Shown here in pieces: positions 11,701-22,855 of a DNA stretch of 64,000 nt. The stretch comes from Pyrenula massariospora. Lineage: Eukaryota; Ascomycota; Eurotiomycetes; Pyrenulales; Pyrenulaceae. The position numbers were made by a program, and so were the translations under genes. The stretch spans positions 930,001-994,000 of the forward strand of contig JAGFMI010000007.1 of the NCBI GenBank assembly GCA_021030905.1, written 5' to 3'. How positions within the stretch are numbered: position 1 is the stretch's first letter; each line of letters starts with the position of its first letter. A model generated the notes under the pieces. The model was not told where the DNA came from. It did no database searches and saw only the letters and a program-made list of their open reading frames with translations.

Positions 11701-13578
11701 CCTTACATCCATAATGTACGACAGCAAAGTAGCACGGGTCACCGCAGCACAAGAACATGAACTCTGGCTACCGCTGCTGAAGTAACTAAGCTCGTTTCCC
11801 CGAAAGTCAGTGTTGGTAGTCTAGAAACATTAGGTTCAGACGATGGTAAGAAGGATTGCACTGAAAAGAAAAGAAGAACAAGGCTTCGGGGCCCATTGCA
11901 AAGCCCAAAAAGGAAAATGCGCAGTTGTAGGAAAGTGCTTTGCCAAACACGAGCAGGCTGCTAACCCTACAAACAAGGAACCTAAAAGAAACTATCCGTA
12001 CTTTGAGATTGCCAAGCCTGAAGCTGGTTAGCATGTGGAAAATACTTACTTGAATCCACTGCGGCAATCCTTCAACGCCGTCATCAAAAGATCAGCCGTC
12101 CCAAGACAGCGCCACGCAGCGGACAGTGATGGTCACCAGTATCGCACTACAGATTAGATCGATGCATGGTCCGATTGAGGCACCGGCAAACCTGTTACCG
12201 GGCATCGATTGCCACCGTGGATCTATTCCACCGGATTGACGGATGGCAAGATTGCTATCAATGTATCCCGACGTATCGAGCCGTTCTAGATCCAGATAGA
12301 TTCATTCGAGGACATCACAGACTACACGATTCAAAACAGCAGCAACACCGTGTTGGTTTTCGGGTCCCGACCAGGCAGAATTCCCACCAAGCTGGAGTTC
12401 GGAACAACACCGAGAAGAGACCATCCTGGACATACAAGGACAAGTTTTATCCGGACTTCTCAGAATAATGTATCCCGAAGACGGCTGCAAGAGCCTCGAG
12501 AGTCAAAGGAGGCGGTCAGTACGCTGGTGACTCTCAGTTCCACAACATTATGCGTTGCAACTCCAGTGGTCATGTCACGTGTAACGATTGCCAGAAATGC
12601 AGTCAGAAGGATCGACATAATACGGGAAGTCAGGACGGGTTTTCCATGTTCGTTCAATGAAGCCGGCATCAATGGACATCAAATAGAGCCAGCATCAATG
12701 AACGTCGAATAAAATCAGCATTAATGAACATCGAATGGAGCCAATATTAATAGATGTCGAATAGAATCAGCATTAATAGATATTAAATAAAACCAATATT
12801 AATAGACGTCGAATGGAACCAGTATTAATGGATATTAAATAAAACCAATATTAATAGACGTTGAATGGAACCAGTATTAATGGATATCGAATGGAGCCAA
12901 TGGACCTCGAATGGCCTCCTCGGAGCCGTGGGGGTTCATAGTGCAAAAAAGTTTAAAACATCAAAAGGCTACCGTTCTTAATCATGGTTAGACCTAAACT
13001 TACGACTGTTGCTCCCTTTCGCGCCCGCCGGTACCATACGAGCGTGTCACTGAACGTGTCTACGCCGCGTAGGCCGCTATACAAAGTCGGCGAGTGGGTT
13101 GGACTGCTCGTAGTGGACAGGAAAATCATCTAAGCAGAACCCTTACTCAGATGTGTTTTCGCATGGAGATGGCCCGAACCATGCATGCTAGAAAGGCTTC
13201 TCGACAGCCGATGTTGTACAGCACAATGTTTGATGAGCTGCAAGAGCTTGCAATTGGATTCACTCTTCGCTGGAGAGAACTGCGATACCTTCTTAACACT
13301 CTCCCGAGTGCAGGGGAATAATGCACTATACCGCCATAAGGCTCTTTTCGGCTATCTTGGAAGGAAATTTTTGTCAAATGGAACACTACGACCGCGAAAA
13401 GAACCAATAAGCGGCCGTTGAAGAATAGAATGATACCTAAACCAAGCACTAACGCCTCTAGCACGACAAGTCGACAATCTCATCCCACACAGACAGAACG
13501 CGCTTTCCCAGAGCCTCTCTCCCCCTCAGAAGTAGGAACCTTGTTAGCCCGCTTGAATTCTCCTCCATGCCTTGCATC
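8711..13578. other. Gene-free region, 4.9 kb
   Basis: No open frame here resembles a known family. Frames are short and non-overlapping, and base composition is less biased than in the coding blocks. A 26-bp minisatellite (listed apart) lies at 12664-12914. A short cysteine-containing frame near 12530-12660 lacks a clear start. The region separates the oxidative group from the housekeeping block and looks like degraded accessory DNA. Confidence 0.5.
12664..12914. repeat. 26-bp tandem repeat (about 9.6 copies) with RIP-like transitions
   Basis: Nine full 26-bp units start at 12664, 12690, 12716, 12742, 12768, 12794, 12820, 12846 and 12872, with a shortened tenth to about 12914. The apparent ancestral unit runs CAGCATCAATGGACATCGAA then TGGAGC. 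Copies differ almost wholly by C/T and G/A transitions with no length change, and many create TA from CA or TG. That is the mark of repeat-induced point mutation rather than random drift. Confidence 0.9.
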
Positions 13579-14454
13579 CTAGTTGTTGTTCTGAGCATTC
13601 AAAATCCTCAGGATAGCTAGGAAAAGGTTAATAATGTCCAAATATAGGCTGATCGCTGCTGCGATCTCCTCCTCAACATGATAATGTCTCATCACCAGCT
13701 GCGTATCCACGAGAATGTACCCTGAGAAGATCAACGCAGCGACTGCTCCGTACACCGTATCCATCGTCTTCCCGCCAGGAAGGAAGAAGCGCATGAAGCC
13801 GAACAAGATAAGCACCCACAGCGCCCCAAAAAGATACGGCATCCAGCTCGTGAAGTCATACTTGGTCTGGCAAGCGAAGAGCGTCAAAGCGACGAAAATT
13901 CCAAGTGTCAGGATAAGGGCCTCAATCACAATGCGGCTCTCGAACGTGCTTGTGATAACACTGATAGTGTAGGCTTCTCCAAGCGTGAACACCGAAAGGA
14001 ATAGAAGGTTCGTAGGATATGACTTGCGCTTCCAGTAGGTAAGGAGCATGAAGACGATCGAGCCAATAAGCGAAACCCAAACAAGCCATGTGTTGGATTG
14101 GATCCAGGTCTTGTAGCTCTCGCTAAAGAAGGAGACGGATGAGGCAACAGCCGTGAGGAGGAGTTGCACGGTCAAGATCGAGTAAACTTTGCGGATGAAG
14201 GACATGCGGATGTCGAGGGTAGCTTCGGCAACGGTGCCTCCAAACTAAATAGATTTGTTAGTCAAGCAGATTGTAGGTCGAGAGAAGAAACGCACCTTGA
14301 AATCATCTGGCAAGTTGTCATCTTCGCTTCGAGGAGTGCCCAAGAGACCGTCTGTCGCGCTGGCACCGGCTTGGTATGACGGTGGTGGTTGGCTGTAGGA
14401 TTGTTCATCAAGCGAGTCGCGCTGCGGCGCTGGTTGATATTTGGTAGAGCTCAT
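13579..14454 (-). CDS. Bax inhibitor-1 / TMBIM (LFG, GAAP-like) family membrane protein
   Basis: Multispanning protein of ER, Golgi or vacuole membranes that modulates calcium leak and cell death; the yeast counterpart is Bxi1. Exons are 14454-14296 and 14244-13579, joined over a 51-nt intron (14295-14245, GTGCGT..TTTAG), giving 274 residues. The first 60 residues are hydrophilic and rich in Ser, Pro and Gln. The core begins at the phrase RMSFIRKVYSILTVQLLLTA and shows seven hydrophobic segments. The family C-terminal signature (SLYLDIINLFLAILRIL) is intact, and the length is normal. It lies 430 bp downstream of EMC1 on the same strand; both products act in the ER, though fungi rarely group genes this way by design. 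Confidence 0.93.
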
Positions 14455-14880
14455 CTTGAGCGCTTGAGCTCAGAGAAATTGTAGGAGGGAGCGATATTTT
14501 CACAGGGAGGATGAGGATGGCGAACGGTTTGTGGGAATAGAAGCAGATGTTCTAGAAGGCAACGAAAAGGCAAGGTGGAATGATGTCTTTGTTACAAGTC
14601 GTGTTAGGCTGCGGGGAGGCGGTGCGGTTGGTGACGGGTGACCTCTTCTTGGCAAGAGCACGGACCATCGAGAGTGCCCTCAGATATAGGTCACGTGAAA
14701 GGGGAATGCGGCGCAAAGCCCATGACCTCGATTTTAGCAGTGGCCTGCTTTGGAGCTTCGCTTCAATTACTGCCCTGGCCAGAAAGATGGGGAATAGCAG
14801 CTTCAGTTTAAATAAATTACAGTAAATCGTGAGGTGGTTATTTCTATCAAATCTATTTTACAAAGTCTTCAGTAGCCATT
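14455..14880. other. Intergenic, TMBIM gene to EMC1
   Basis: 426 bp holding the TMBIM promoter and the EMC1 3' flank. A short frame at 14580-14825 (plus) has no recognisable content. Confidence 0.4.
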
Positions 14881-17781
14881 CTAAGCAACCCCCTTCCATC
14901 TTCCCACAACCATCTTTTTCCTGACCGCTGGCGCGAGAGCCGCCACACCTACCGCCAACGCAACAACAGTCGCCAACAGATTGCCCCTCGAGAATCCTTT
15001 ACCGAGCACGTCAAATGCCATACTAGGCGCAACTCGCGTACCAAACAAGTCATGCCCGTACGCAAACACGAGGCTCGAACTCTCCAAAACTGTTGGTGTC
15101 GACATGATCTGCTCAATACCAAGTAGCTCTCGCATGTGGGAAAGTGACCATTTAGCGTCAAGATCGAGCAATGGATTGTAGCGCACAAGACCTTCTTCGG
15201 CAGCCTCCATGGCTGTTGGGTCTCGGTCGACGGGGCGACGAGGATCCAAGGCCTGGCGGGGAATGGCGATTATGGAAGATGTTGATGGGAGGTAGGCGAG
15301 AAGGGAGCGAGAAGTAATGCCTTGTGTGGTGCTGGTAACGGCAAGGTGGGAGATGGGTTGTGGGAGAATGAAGGTCTGGGAGATGGCATGAGGAATTGGG
15401 ACGCTAATCGACGGTTCAAAGGCTGAGTAGTTGGATGTGGAACCCAGGGAGCCACGGTCATTTTTCAAGGCGGATTCGTAGAGCTCTGTGATTGTGAGAT
15501 GCTGGGCTTTGGTGGAGGACGGAGAATCATTCCCAAAAAATGTGTAGGCGAACCAGTTCTCGGAAATGAGGGAGGTTATCGGCGCCGTTGTGTCGATATG
15601 AGCATGGCTGTTAGAGTGAAGGATAGTGCCGGTGATGGCGTCGAGTAAGTAGACGGTTAGAGTGTCGGTGGACTTAGTGCTAACCAGAGCAAGGTTAGGA
15701 GACAAGTATTTGTACATAACATTACGATCCCCAAGGACTTTGCCGATTGAGGCGACAGGGTCGTGCGCGGGTCGAGTGATGGCCTCGATAATCTTGAAGC
15801 CAGGAGTAGGTGTAAATGTCCAAAGGTGCTGGGGCTGTTCACTCAAGGTCCAGCCTTGAACACTCTTATCTCTATCAAGCGTGATAAGGAAATTCCCGTC
15901 TGCTTGTACGCCTGTCATGCCTTGAGGAGCACCGTTTTCTGGGATGTACATCGTAGCAAAGCCATTCTTAGCAGGAACCTCGACAACTGTGCTGAATTGA
16001 GGAGAGCGATTTGTTGCTACGATGTCACCTCTGTCGACGTTAAAATTGATGGTGAATGCGCCGTCAATGCTCAAAGTCCCCTGCTGTCCATCAATGCTGA
16101 GATATCTTGGTCGCCTTCGATGTCGACCGACTGGAGGGATTTCCGTTCTCCATAAGACATTGCCAGCGTTTGTTGCATCTAGAGAATATAACCAGCCGTC
16201 TGTTGCAACAATCAAAGCTTTCCGGCTTGTAAGATAGCTCTTGTCGCTTGTAGCTTCTCCGGAAAATTGTTTCAAAATACTCTGGGGAATAGTTTGCAGC
16301 CATCTCGGAAGCTCTTGCAGGTCTCGAATGTGCCTTTTGACACGGTGCAAATAGGCCGTAAGCAAATTGCTGTGACTTTCCACTTCAAGTTCATGGGCCA
16401 AGTCCGCCGCACTCTCCACGTCTGCCCAAGCAGCGGCCACCGTATTTGTGAGGTCCTCGAATCTTGACCAAGCGTTTTCGCCGTTACGGATCATGTTCCA
16501 TTCTCCAGATGTGCTTACACCTGCTAGCCGTACTGCAAACGAAGTCACACTTCGAGCCACTATTTCGACAGCCGCGTGCGTGATAGGTTGCGCGATTTGC
16601 CCTAACCTAGGCCACCGGCCGAGGATGCCATGGGATTCGGATGAGAATAGACTGATTTCAGAGTCTGTGACCCTCACAAAGTAGTCATCGGCAGCAGCTG
16701 TCCCCGCTGTGAACGCGTCTTGCTCGGTAACTGCTGGCAGATTATATGCTTTCGTGGCGGAGGACGACTTCTCATCAACGTGCCAAACTTGAGCGAAACT
16801 ACGCAACCTTGATCGAGCATGTATGAGAAATCGAGGGCTCGAAGACAAGTGTACCTGTATCGATTCCAAATCTTGACCGTCATTACTTTCCAGTGAGATA
16901 GTCTGAGTCTTGCTGGATCCCAATACATTAAGGGTGACTTGTTTCGAAGCTCGGTCCGCCCAGATCAGGAACGGAGCAGTGGTGCCGGGACTTGTCCACA
17001 CCTCGACCGAGTCAGACGGCCGGGATAGATCCACATTAAGAGAGTATTCTTTAGCCTCCTTTCCCGTGCTCGAATCGATCGCCGTGACCTTCGTCTTCCC
17101 CTTCCCAATTGCAGGAATATGCGAGGAAACGTAGTATACCGTCGACCCACCTACCGCCAACGCCAACGGCGAATCTCCACTGCCACTCGTTAACTTCATC
17201 TCACAAACCACCTCCCTCACCTACCTCGAATCCACAAACTCCCACCCCACCTCCCCCGTAACCCCATCCACCCTCCTCACCACACTCCTCTTCTCCTCCC
17301 GAAACACCGCCACAAAATCCCCAATCGCCCCCCCCTCCCTCTCCACCCTCCTCAAACCCCTCGGCACCCCCCACCCCTCCCCCCCAACCTCCCAAACCAC
17401 CCTCCCCCCCATCGCATCCCACCCCCTCACCCCCCCCGCATCCGCACTAACCACCATCCCATCCCCAGGCACCAGAAACGTCTTTCCCCCCTCAACTGTC
17501 AAATTCTGGCTTAGAGCCTGTCTCCACACCAACCCCCCATCCTTCGGGTTGACCGCCCCGAGCACCCCCTTCTCGGAGAGCGTGTACAGGAGCGTGGCGG
17601 ACGAGGAGAGGGAGGGGCGGTGGAAGAAGGTGGCGTGCGGCTGGGGGGGGCCGAGGAGCGCGTGGTGCCAGTCGAGGGTGTAGGCTTCGTCGGCGAAGAG
17701 GGCGGAGACGGGGCTGAGCAGAAGGAGAAGGAGGGCGGTGGCGGTGATGAGGGCGAGGGGGTGGAGGGGGATGGGTCGCAT
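14881..17781 (-). CDS. EMC1: ER membrane protein complex subunit 1 (EMC1)
   Basis: Largest lumenal subunit of the EMC insertase, which places tail-anchored and multipass proteins in the ER membrane. Exons are 17781-17225 and 17179-14881, 951 residues. The intron (17224-17180, GTAGGT..GGCAG, with TTAAC branch) is 45 nt, a multiple of three. Read through, it adds 15 codons with one in-frame TAG, so the two halves share a frame and could be mistaken for a gene broken by a single stop. A signal peptide lies at residues 1-27. PQQ-like propeller repeats follow (TGKEAKEYSL, DATNAGNVLWRT), then the conserved C-terminal domain (phrase VDRDPTAMEAAEEGL) and a single C-terminal membrane segment. The first 550 bp are extremely G-rich on the coding strand, unlike the rest of the gene. 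Confidence 0.93.
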
Positions 17782-18054
17782 CGTCGTGTAGGGGTGTTAG
17801 GGTCATGCAGTAGGGTCGACTTGTGGATGTGGAGCTCGGTTGCGCGGCGGTGTTGGAGGGAGCCTTTTCAAACAAATTCAGAGACCTGGAGCTGAGCTGT
17901 TGTGAGATAGGCAGGTTTGCCGAGCGGTCCGCAGATTGTTCGATGCCAAGGACACTACGACCATTTCGGATTTCACACTGGCGTGACTAGAAAGGCACCG
18001 CTAAATGGGTCATAACCTCTATTTGCGATACAAACTTTCTATTTATTGTTTTCT

Positions 18055-20187
18055 TCAGGCAGTACTTCCAGTATTGTTTTCCCCTGCCCTCTGTCTCCGG
18101 CCGCCTCCACCTATGTCCCTGACTACCCCCTTTCCAATCTCCAACAACGCCCCGGCCGACTCAACAACCGGATAAATCACGCAAATAACCATTGAAGTCC
18201 ATACCCAGATGAAGCTCACCACGACCCATCCCTTGAAAGCGGCCCGAGAAAATTCGTCTTGTACTCCGAACATGGTGAATGGTACGATGATGAGCGCGAT
18301 GAAGAAGTATGTCCAATTGAAATACGTAGCGAGTCGCTGGCTCTTCTTTACCTCATCCGGATCCATAGGCTCGATCTGTTTCGCTTCAAGGTAGTCGACC
18401 AGTTCATTGCCCGTTGGAGCGATAGCTTCCGGTTTTGCTTCACTATGTGGCGGCGTTGCGGTTGACTCTGAAGCGTCTTTCGTCGGCGTGTCAGCTTTTT
18501 CGTTGGCTTTTTCTGGATCGGGTTCTCCTGGACTAGTCGTAGCATTTTTCTCGCCATCCGTCGAAGATACGATCCCCATGATCTTATTATTGCGCGCAAC
18601 ATGGTCAGGGTGACTATCCGTATACTTCCTTGGAAACAGAAATGTTAGAACCACTGCAAGCACAGCACCTGAGCCCCAGCTTGTAACATTTCCCGCAACC
18701 GCATTCGTTACGTCTCCCGTGGTGTCAACAGAAATCGTCCCACTTCGCTGCTTCGTAGTCACAAACCAAGATATTAATCCGAGGGCAAGCCCAATGTATG
18801 GGGAGGCAATGGTCGCGACTGTGCTCATACGGCTCCAGAGTAGAACTAGCCCAACAGGTACTGAGGCACCGCCGACGATAATGCCCAGCACGGTGAGCAG
18901 CCAAGTAAGGTTGATGCTGACGGCGTTGAGAATGCAGCAGAAGACTGCGAGGACGAGAGCGTAGATTACGATACCTGCATGGGACATGGCGACAAGCTGT
19001 TTGGAAGTTGCTGAAGGGTTAATGTACGTTTTGTAGATGTCGAAGGTAAGGAGACTGCTAACGGCGATGAGCTCTGCGGATGTTGAGCTCGTGACTGCCA
19101 TAAAGAGCAAGAGCAACATGAGTCCGGCGCCGCCTTTCCCAAGCAAAGTGATAGCTGTTGCAGGGCTTGAGAGTCCGGCGCCGTTCTGAGCTGCGGTCAG
19201 AGGATTTGGATACGTCGGGAACGACTGGCTACTTGTCAGGGCTGCACAACCCAGGCCCATTGCTGTCGCGAAGCCAAATGGGATGCCATACCAACTAATT
19301 CCGCCGAGGATATAAGCGCGGACAGAAGTTTCTGGACGTGACGCAATTGCGCGCTGCCAGTAGGCTTGGTCTAACCAGACGGTGGAAAATCCAGCAACCA
19401 GTAAGTCAACAGCGAAGATGAGACCATCGACAGAGTGAAAGGTCAGATACGATCCATCGGCGGCATTCTTCGCAATTGGCATTTTTTCACTAGCCTCGAG
19501 CAGCAGATCGTAGAAGCGGTCCAGGTTTCCAACCTCTGAGTTCGTGGCATATAGAGAGAATCCAAAAACCAAGATGCTAATGAACAAAATGACGGTGTGA
19601 ATGTAGTCACAAAGGAAGGTTGAGCGTAGCCCTCCGACGATGACATATGCGCCTACGACGAGCGGGATAAGGAAGCACGCAGCATATACATTCATACCAG
19701 TCAAGGCTCCGACGACCTGCGAGCCTCCAAGATTTAAGCACGCTCCCACTAGCATATTAGTTGCAAACCCATTGAAAAGGTACGTAATGTGCGCTATTGT
19801 CCCATGACGCGCCAGTAAAATCTCAGGAAAGGTATGCGCGCCAGGAGCGTTTGCCTTGATCTTGATGGCGATGAGCCCGAATAGCAGGATCTGGAAAGTG
19901 CCTGATGCACCATACCACATTGGTCCACAGATGCCGTAGCTATAGGCAAAGGTTGAGGACGTCAAGAGAGTGGCAGACCAGGTCCACGAAGAGACGATGC
20001 CAGCAGCAATAAGACCAGGCTTAACGTTTCTGGACGCGGTATTGAACTCCTCTGATTGGCCAGTGGAATACATAGTGTATCTATTTTGCAGAAACGCAAT
20101 CCCGAGCATGAGGGCGGCGAAGAAGCCGCCGATTCCAATGACAATACCATAGCCGAAGCCTGGAGGGAGGACTTGGATGCCTGACAT
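18055..20187 (-). CDS. DUR3: DUR3-type urea/polyamine:proton symporter
   Basis: Plasma-membrane active urea transporter of the sodium:solute symporter family. Single exon of 710 residues, normal length. About 15 hydrophobic segments are visible, with the family phrases SEEFNTASRNVKPGLIAAG near residue 45 and AYWQRAIASRP near residue 277. A charged insert rich in Glu, Lys, Thr and Pro (about residues 545-610) sits before the last two membrane segments. The start at 20187 gives the typical short lumenal N-terminus ahead of the first segment. The gene diverges from a DUF1479 oxygenase. The 617 bp between start codons hold several GATA motifs, in keeping with AreA/NIT2 control of urea uptake known in Aspergillus and Neurospora. 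Confidence 0.95.
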   Translation of the reverse strand: MSGIQVLPPGFGYGIVIGIGGFFAALMLGIAFLQNRYTMYSTGQSEEFNTASRNVKPGLIAAGIVSSWTWSATLLTSSTFAYSYGICGPMWYGASGTFQILLFGLIAIKIKANAPGAHTFPEILLARHGTIAHITYLFNGFATNMLVGACLNLGGSQVVGALTGMNVYAACFLIPLVVGAYVIVGGLRSTFLCDYIHTVILFISILVFGFSLYATNSEVGNLDRFYDLLLEASEKMPIAKNAADGSYLTFHSVDGLIFAVDLLVAGFSTVWLDQAYWQRAIASRPETSVRAYILGGISWYGIPFGFATAMGLGCAALTSSQSFPTYPNPLTAAQNGAGLSSPATAITLLGKGGAGLMLLLLFMAVTSSTSAELIAVSSLLTFDIYKTYINPSATSKQLVAMSHAGIVIYALVLAVFCCILNAVSINLTWLLTVLGIIVGGASVPVGLVLLWSRMSTVATIASPYIGLALGLISWFVTTKQRSGTISVDTTGDVTNAVAGNVTSWGSGAVLAVVLTFLFPRKYTDSHPDHVARNNKIMGIVSSTDGEKNATTSPGEPDPEKANEKADTPTKDASESTATPPHSEAKPEAIAPTGNELVDYLEAKQIEPMDPDEVKKSQRLATYFNWTYFFIALIIVPFTMFGVQDEFSRAAFKGWVVVSFIWVWTSMVICVIYPVVESAGALLEIGKGVVRDIGGGGRRQRAGENNTGSTA

Positions 20188-20803
20188 GGTGGCAGGGAAG
20201 GGACAAGGTCGTCGCCCGATGTGCTAGAGGATCCCAAGATAGAAGAGTTTCACGAAAACCAGACAAGCGAGCAGAATGATAATGTGACGCACAGGAGCAA
20301 CTTCTCCCTCGAGACGCACTTTCAAGAAGACTTGAGCAGCGTCCGGCGAAATGAAAATTGTCAGAATTATACAGAAAGAAATAACCACCTACATTACGTG
20401 AAGGACACCGAGCGCTCTGATAAGCTGTCGTCGACATCCACATTAACGAGTCTCTGAAATGACGACAGTGATAGGGACGCCTAAGGCAAGGTTCACAGGC
20501 TCGAGCCTATTTTGGCAGCAGATAAGGCTGGCAGGAGATAGCAGCCTCCCCACTAAGATTGTTGGTACAAAAGCATCGGCAAATCGCCTGACGGCCGACT
20601 CTCGGACCTGGAGGGGGTGTGCGGGATAAAAGTATTTCCGATCAGACCTGCTTTGGGGGAGCGGGCCGCTTACCATGTTAAGAGATGCCGCCTCCGCCTA
20701 TGTATGTACTGTACCTACAGCTACATAAAGGACGGAAATGCTGTCGGATTCGTAGGATAGACTGAAGCTGAAGAGTAGATTTCCGTCACGTTTCAAATCG
20801 GAA
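20188..20803. promoter_or_regulatory. Divergent promoter, DUR3 / DUF1479 gene
   Basis: Four GATA-factor cores of the HGATAR type lie within 125 bp: 20419-20424 (GATAAG), 20470-20475 (GATAGG), 20521-20526 (GATAAG) and 20537-20541 (GATAG). They are roughly 230-350 bp from either start codon. Clustered sites of this kind are the known targets of AreA/NIT2 in nitrogen-regulated promoters. That they act here is inference. Confidence 0.6.
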
Positions 20804-22267
20804 ATGAAGTCGTCAGCCTTCCGTACCTTCACTCGTGCAGCCTCTACCTCTGCTCAGACCACAAAAGCAGTAGGAGATATCTCATCCGTCTTCCCTTCCC
20901 TTTCTGGCAAGAAGTCAGACCCTTTACCACATAGGTTCAGCCTGCTTAAGAAATCTCTTGTGGCTGAAAATGAGCAACTCTTGCACACTTCCTGGATACG
21001 ACTGCTCGATAGTTTGCGCTCCGAAGTAGCAGAGGTAAAGAGCAAGGGTAGTGATGTGAGTCTTGCAAGCTATTATAGAATCTATTTTAATTCATGTATG
21101 TAGATCATCCCATCCATTAGCCATAGAGATATTGCGACTGGCTCGATCAAGCCAGAAACAATCAAGGAGATTCACCGCCGCGGCTCAGTCATCATTCGTA
21201 ACGTCCTTCCGCGTCAGGAAGCACTTGATCTAAAAGCTCAAGCCCGAAAGTACATCTCTGCGAACCGCTCCCGTGTCAAGGCTTTTCCACCAGATGATCC
21301 GGCGGTCTATGAGCTGTACTGGACCCCTAGCCAAACCACAGCTAGAGCTCATCCAAATACGCTTCAAACTCAGTCGTTCTTACAGTCATTGTGGCATTCT
21401 TCAGACCCTTCTTCTAAGATATCAACAACCTACCCTTTGACATATGCAGACAGATTCCGTATCCGGCATCCTGGAGACAGCAAATTTGCGCTAGGCCCAC
21501 ATATTGACGGCGGATCCTTGGAGCGCTGGGAAGATCCGGAGTACCGATCGGTTTACCGTCAAATCCTCGCCGGGAAATGGGAAGCATACGATCCGTTCGA
21601 TGCGAAGCACCGCATCAATGCCAGGATGGATTTGTACAATGGTGCTGGAGCGTGCTCGATGTTCAGATTCTTCCAGGGGTGGCTGAGTATGTCTGACACG
21701 GGACCGGGAGAAGGGACGCTGAAATTGTGTCCGATGCTGAAACATGCCACTGCCTATCTTCTCCTGAAACCTTTTTTCGAAGATTCGTCTAGACAGTTGA
21801 ATTTGGATTCGTCATTCCCCGGATCAGTTCCAGGCGCTTGCCAAGAATACAACCCTTCCACGCATCCCGACCTGAAATTGGAAGACACTATGGTTTCTGT
21901 ACCTCTGGTTGAACCGGGTGATTTCGTAGCGTGGCATTGCGACACGATCCACGCTGTAGACAAAGAACATCGGGGATTGGGAGATTCGAGCGTGCTGTAC
22001 ATCCCTGCTTGTCCAATGACCGTGCCGAATGTAGAATTCTTGAGAAGGCAAAGGGACGCTGCGGCGAGCTACTCCCCTCCGCCTGATTTTCCTGGTGCAG
22101 GTGGAGCTGGAGAGATAGGGTTTGAAGGGGCGGTCAACGGGTCACGGCTACCTGAAGAGGGCTTGAGGGCGATGGGAATGGGAGAAGAGGGATGGAAGAC
22201 CAAAGAACATATGTCAGAAGGAGAGAAAGAGGTGATTCGGGAGGCTAACAGAATTTGTTTTGGTTGA
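20804..22267 (+). CDS. DUF1479 family Fe(II)/2-oxoglutarate-type dioxygenase
   Basis: Exons are 20804-21055 and 21104-22267 (intron GTGAGT..TGTAG, 48 nt), giving 471 residues. DUF1479 (YbiU-like) proteins adopt the cupin fold of Fe(II)/2OG oxygenases; substrates are unknown. The metal triad is visible: His217 and Asp219 in GPHIDGG and a distal His367 in CDTIHAVD. The first 20 residues (MKSSAFRTFTRAASTSAQTT) lack acidic residues and are rich in Arg, Ser and Thr, so mitochondrial import is likely. The C-terminal 90 residues are Gly- and Glu-rich. The promoter is shared with DUR3 and carries GATA sites, which raises the idea of a role in nitrogen scavenging; this is inference only. Confidence 0.9.
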
Positions 22268-22855
22268 GGCTTTGACGCTAGGTAGATGCCTTCAAATAGG
22301 ATGTTCGCAGAAGCCAAAGGCATGAATACCTATGGCCATATGACGCTGAACTGCCTTTCAAGTGTTGTAAGATTGGTCTGGGGGAACAGCGGGTAGTTTA
22401 GCTGTAAAGGCGAAATTTAAATCATTAATCAAGGAGCAAATTTTGAAAGGAGCTTGCCGTCTATTCCGTCTCAAAGACACAGAATATTGAGGAAATATTA
22501 TATTGTGATTGAATTCGGTCTATCTGCTGTGTGAGCAAAATGTCTGTTTCCGTTATTCGTGAACGCCAATGCTCCTAGAATTTTGATGCTAGAAAAACTC
22601 GAAGGGACTTGCTGCAGAGTAACGCCGAAAGAGAGATCAATGCCCAGCCGACTCCACGCTTAAATGTTGATGATGCTATGACCATAACCTCTTCATTGAG
22701 TCGTGATTGAAGTGTTCGTATCACTGTTCGAAAGCAAAACCTACCGATCGTAAGTAATCAGGAGAGTGCGATGCAGGCGATAGAATGAAGCAAGGCTGAG
22801 GTGTCGCCTCTGATGGGTTGGGATCTCGCATAGCCCAATGCTTCAGTTGTGCCTC
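22268..22855. other. Intergenic between convergent genes
   Basis: 588 bp between the 3' ends of the DUF1479 gene and the E2 gene. No coding signal or repeat was recognised. Confidence 0.45.

Noticed and set aside
12166-12672. Overlapping frames including a short Cys-containing stretch near 12560-12650, possibly a small secreted protein
   Set aside because: No single start, signal peptide or consistent exon set could be found; may be a relic or chance.
17180-17224. EMC1 as a pseudogene broken by an in-frame stop
   Set aside because: A 45-nt GT..AG intron with a TTAAC branch removes the stop and restores the family sequence.
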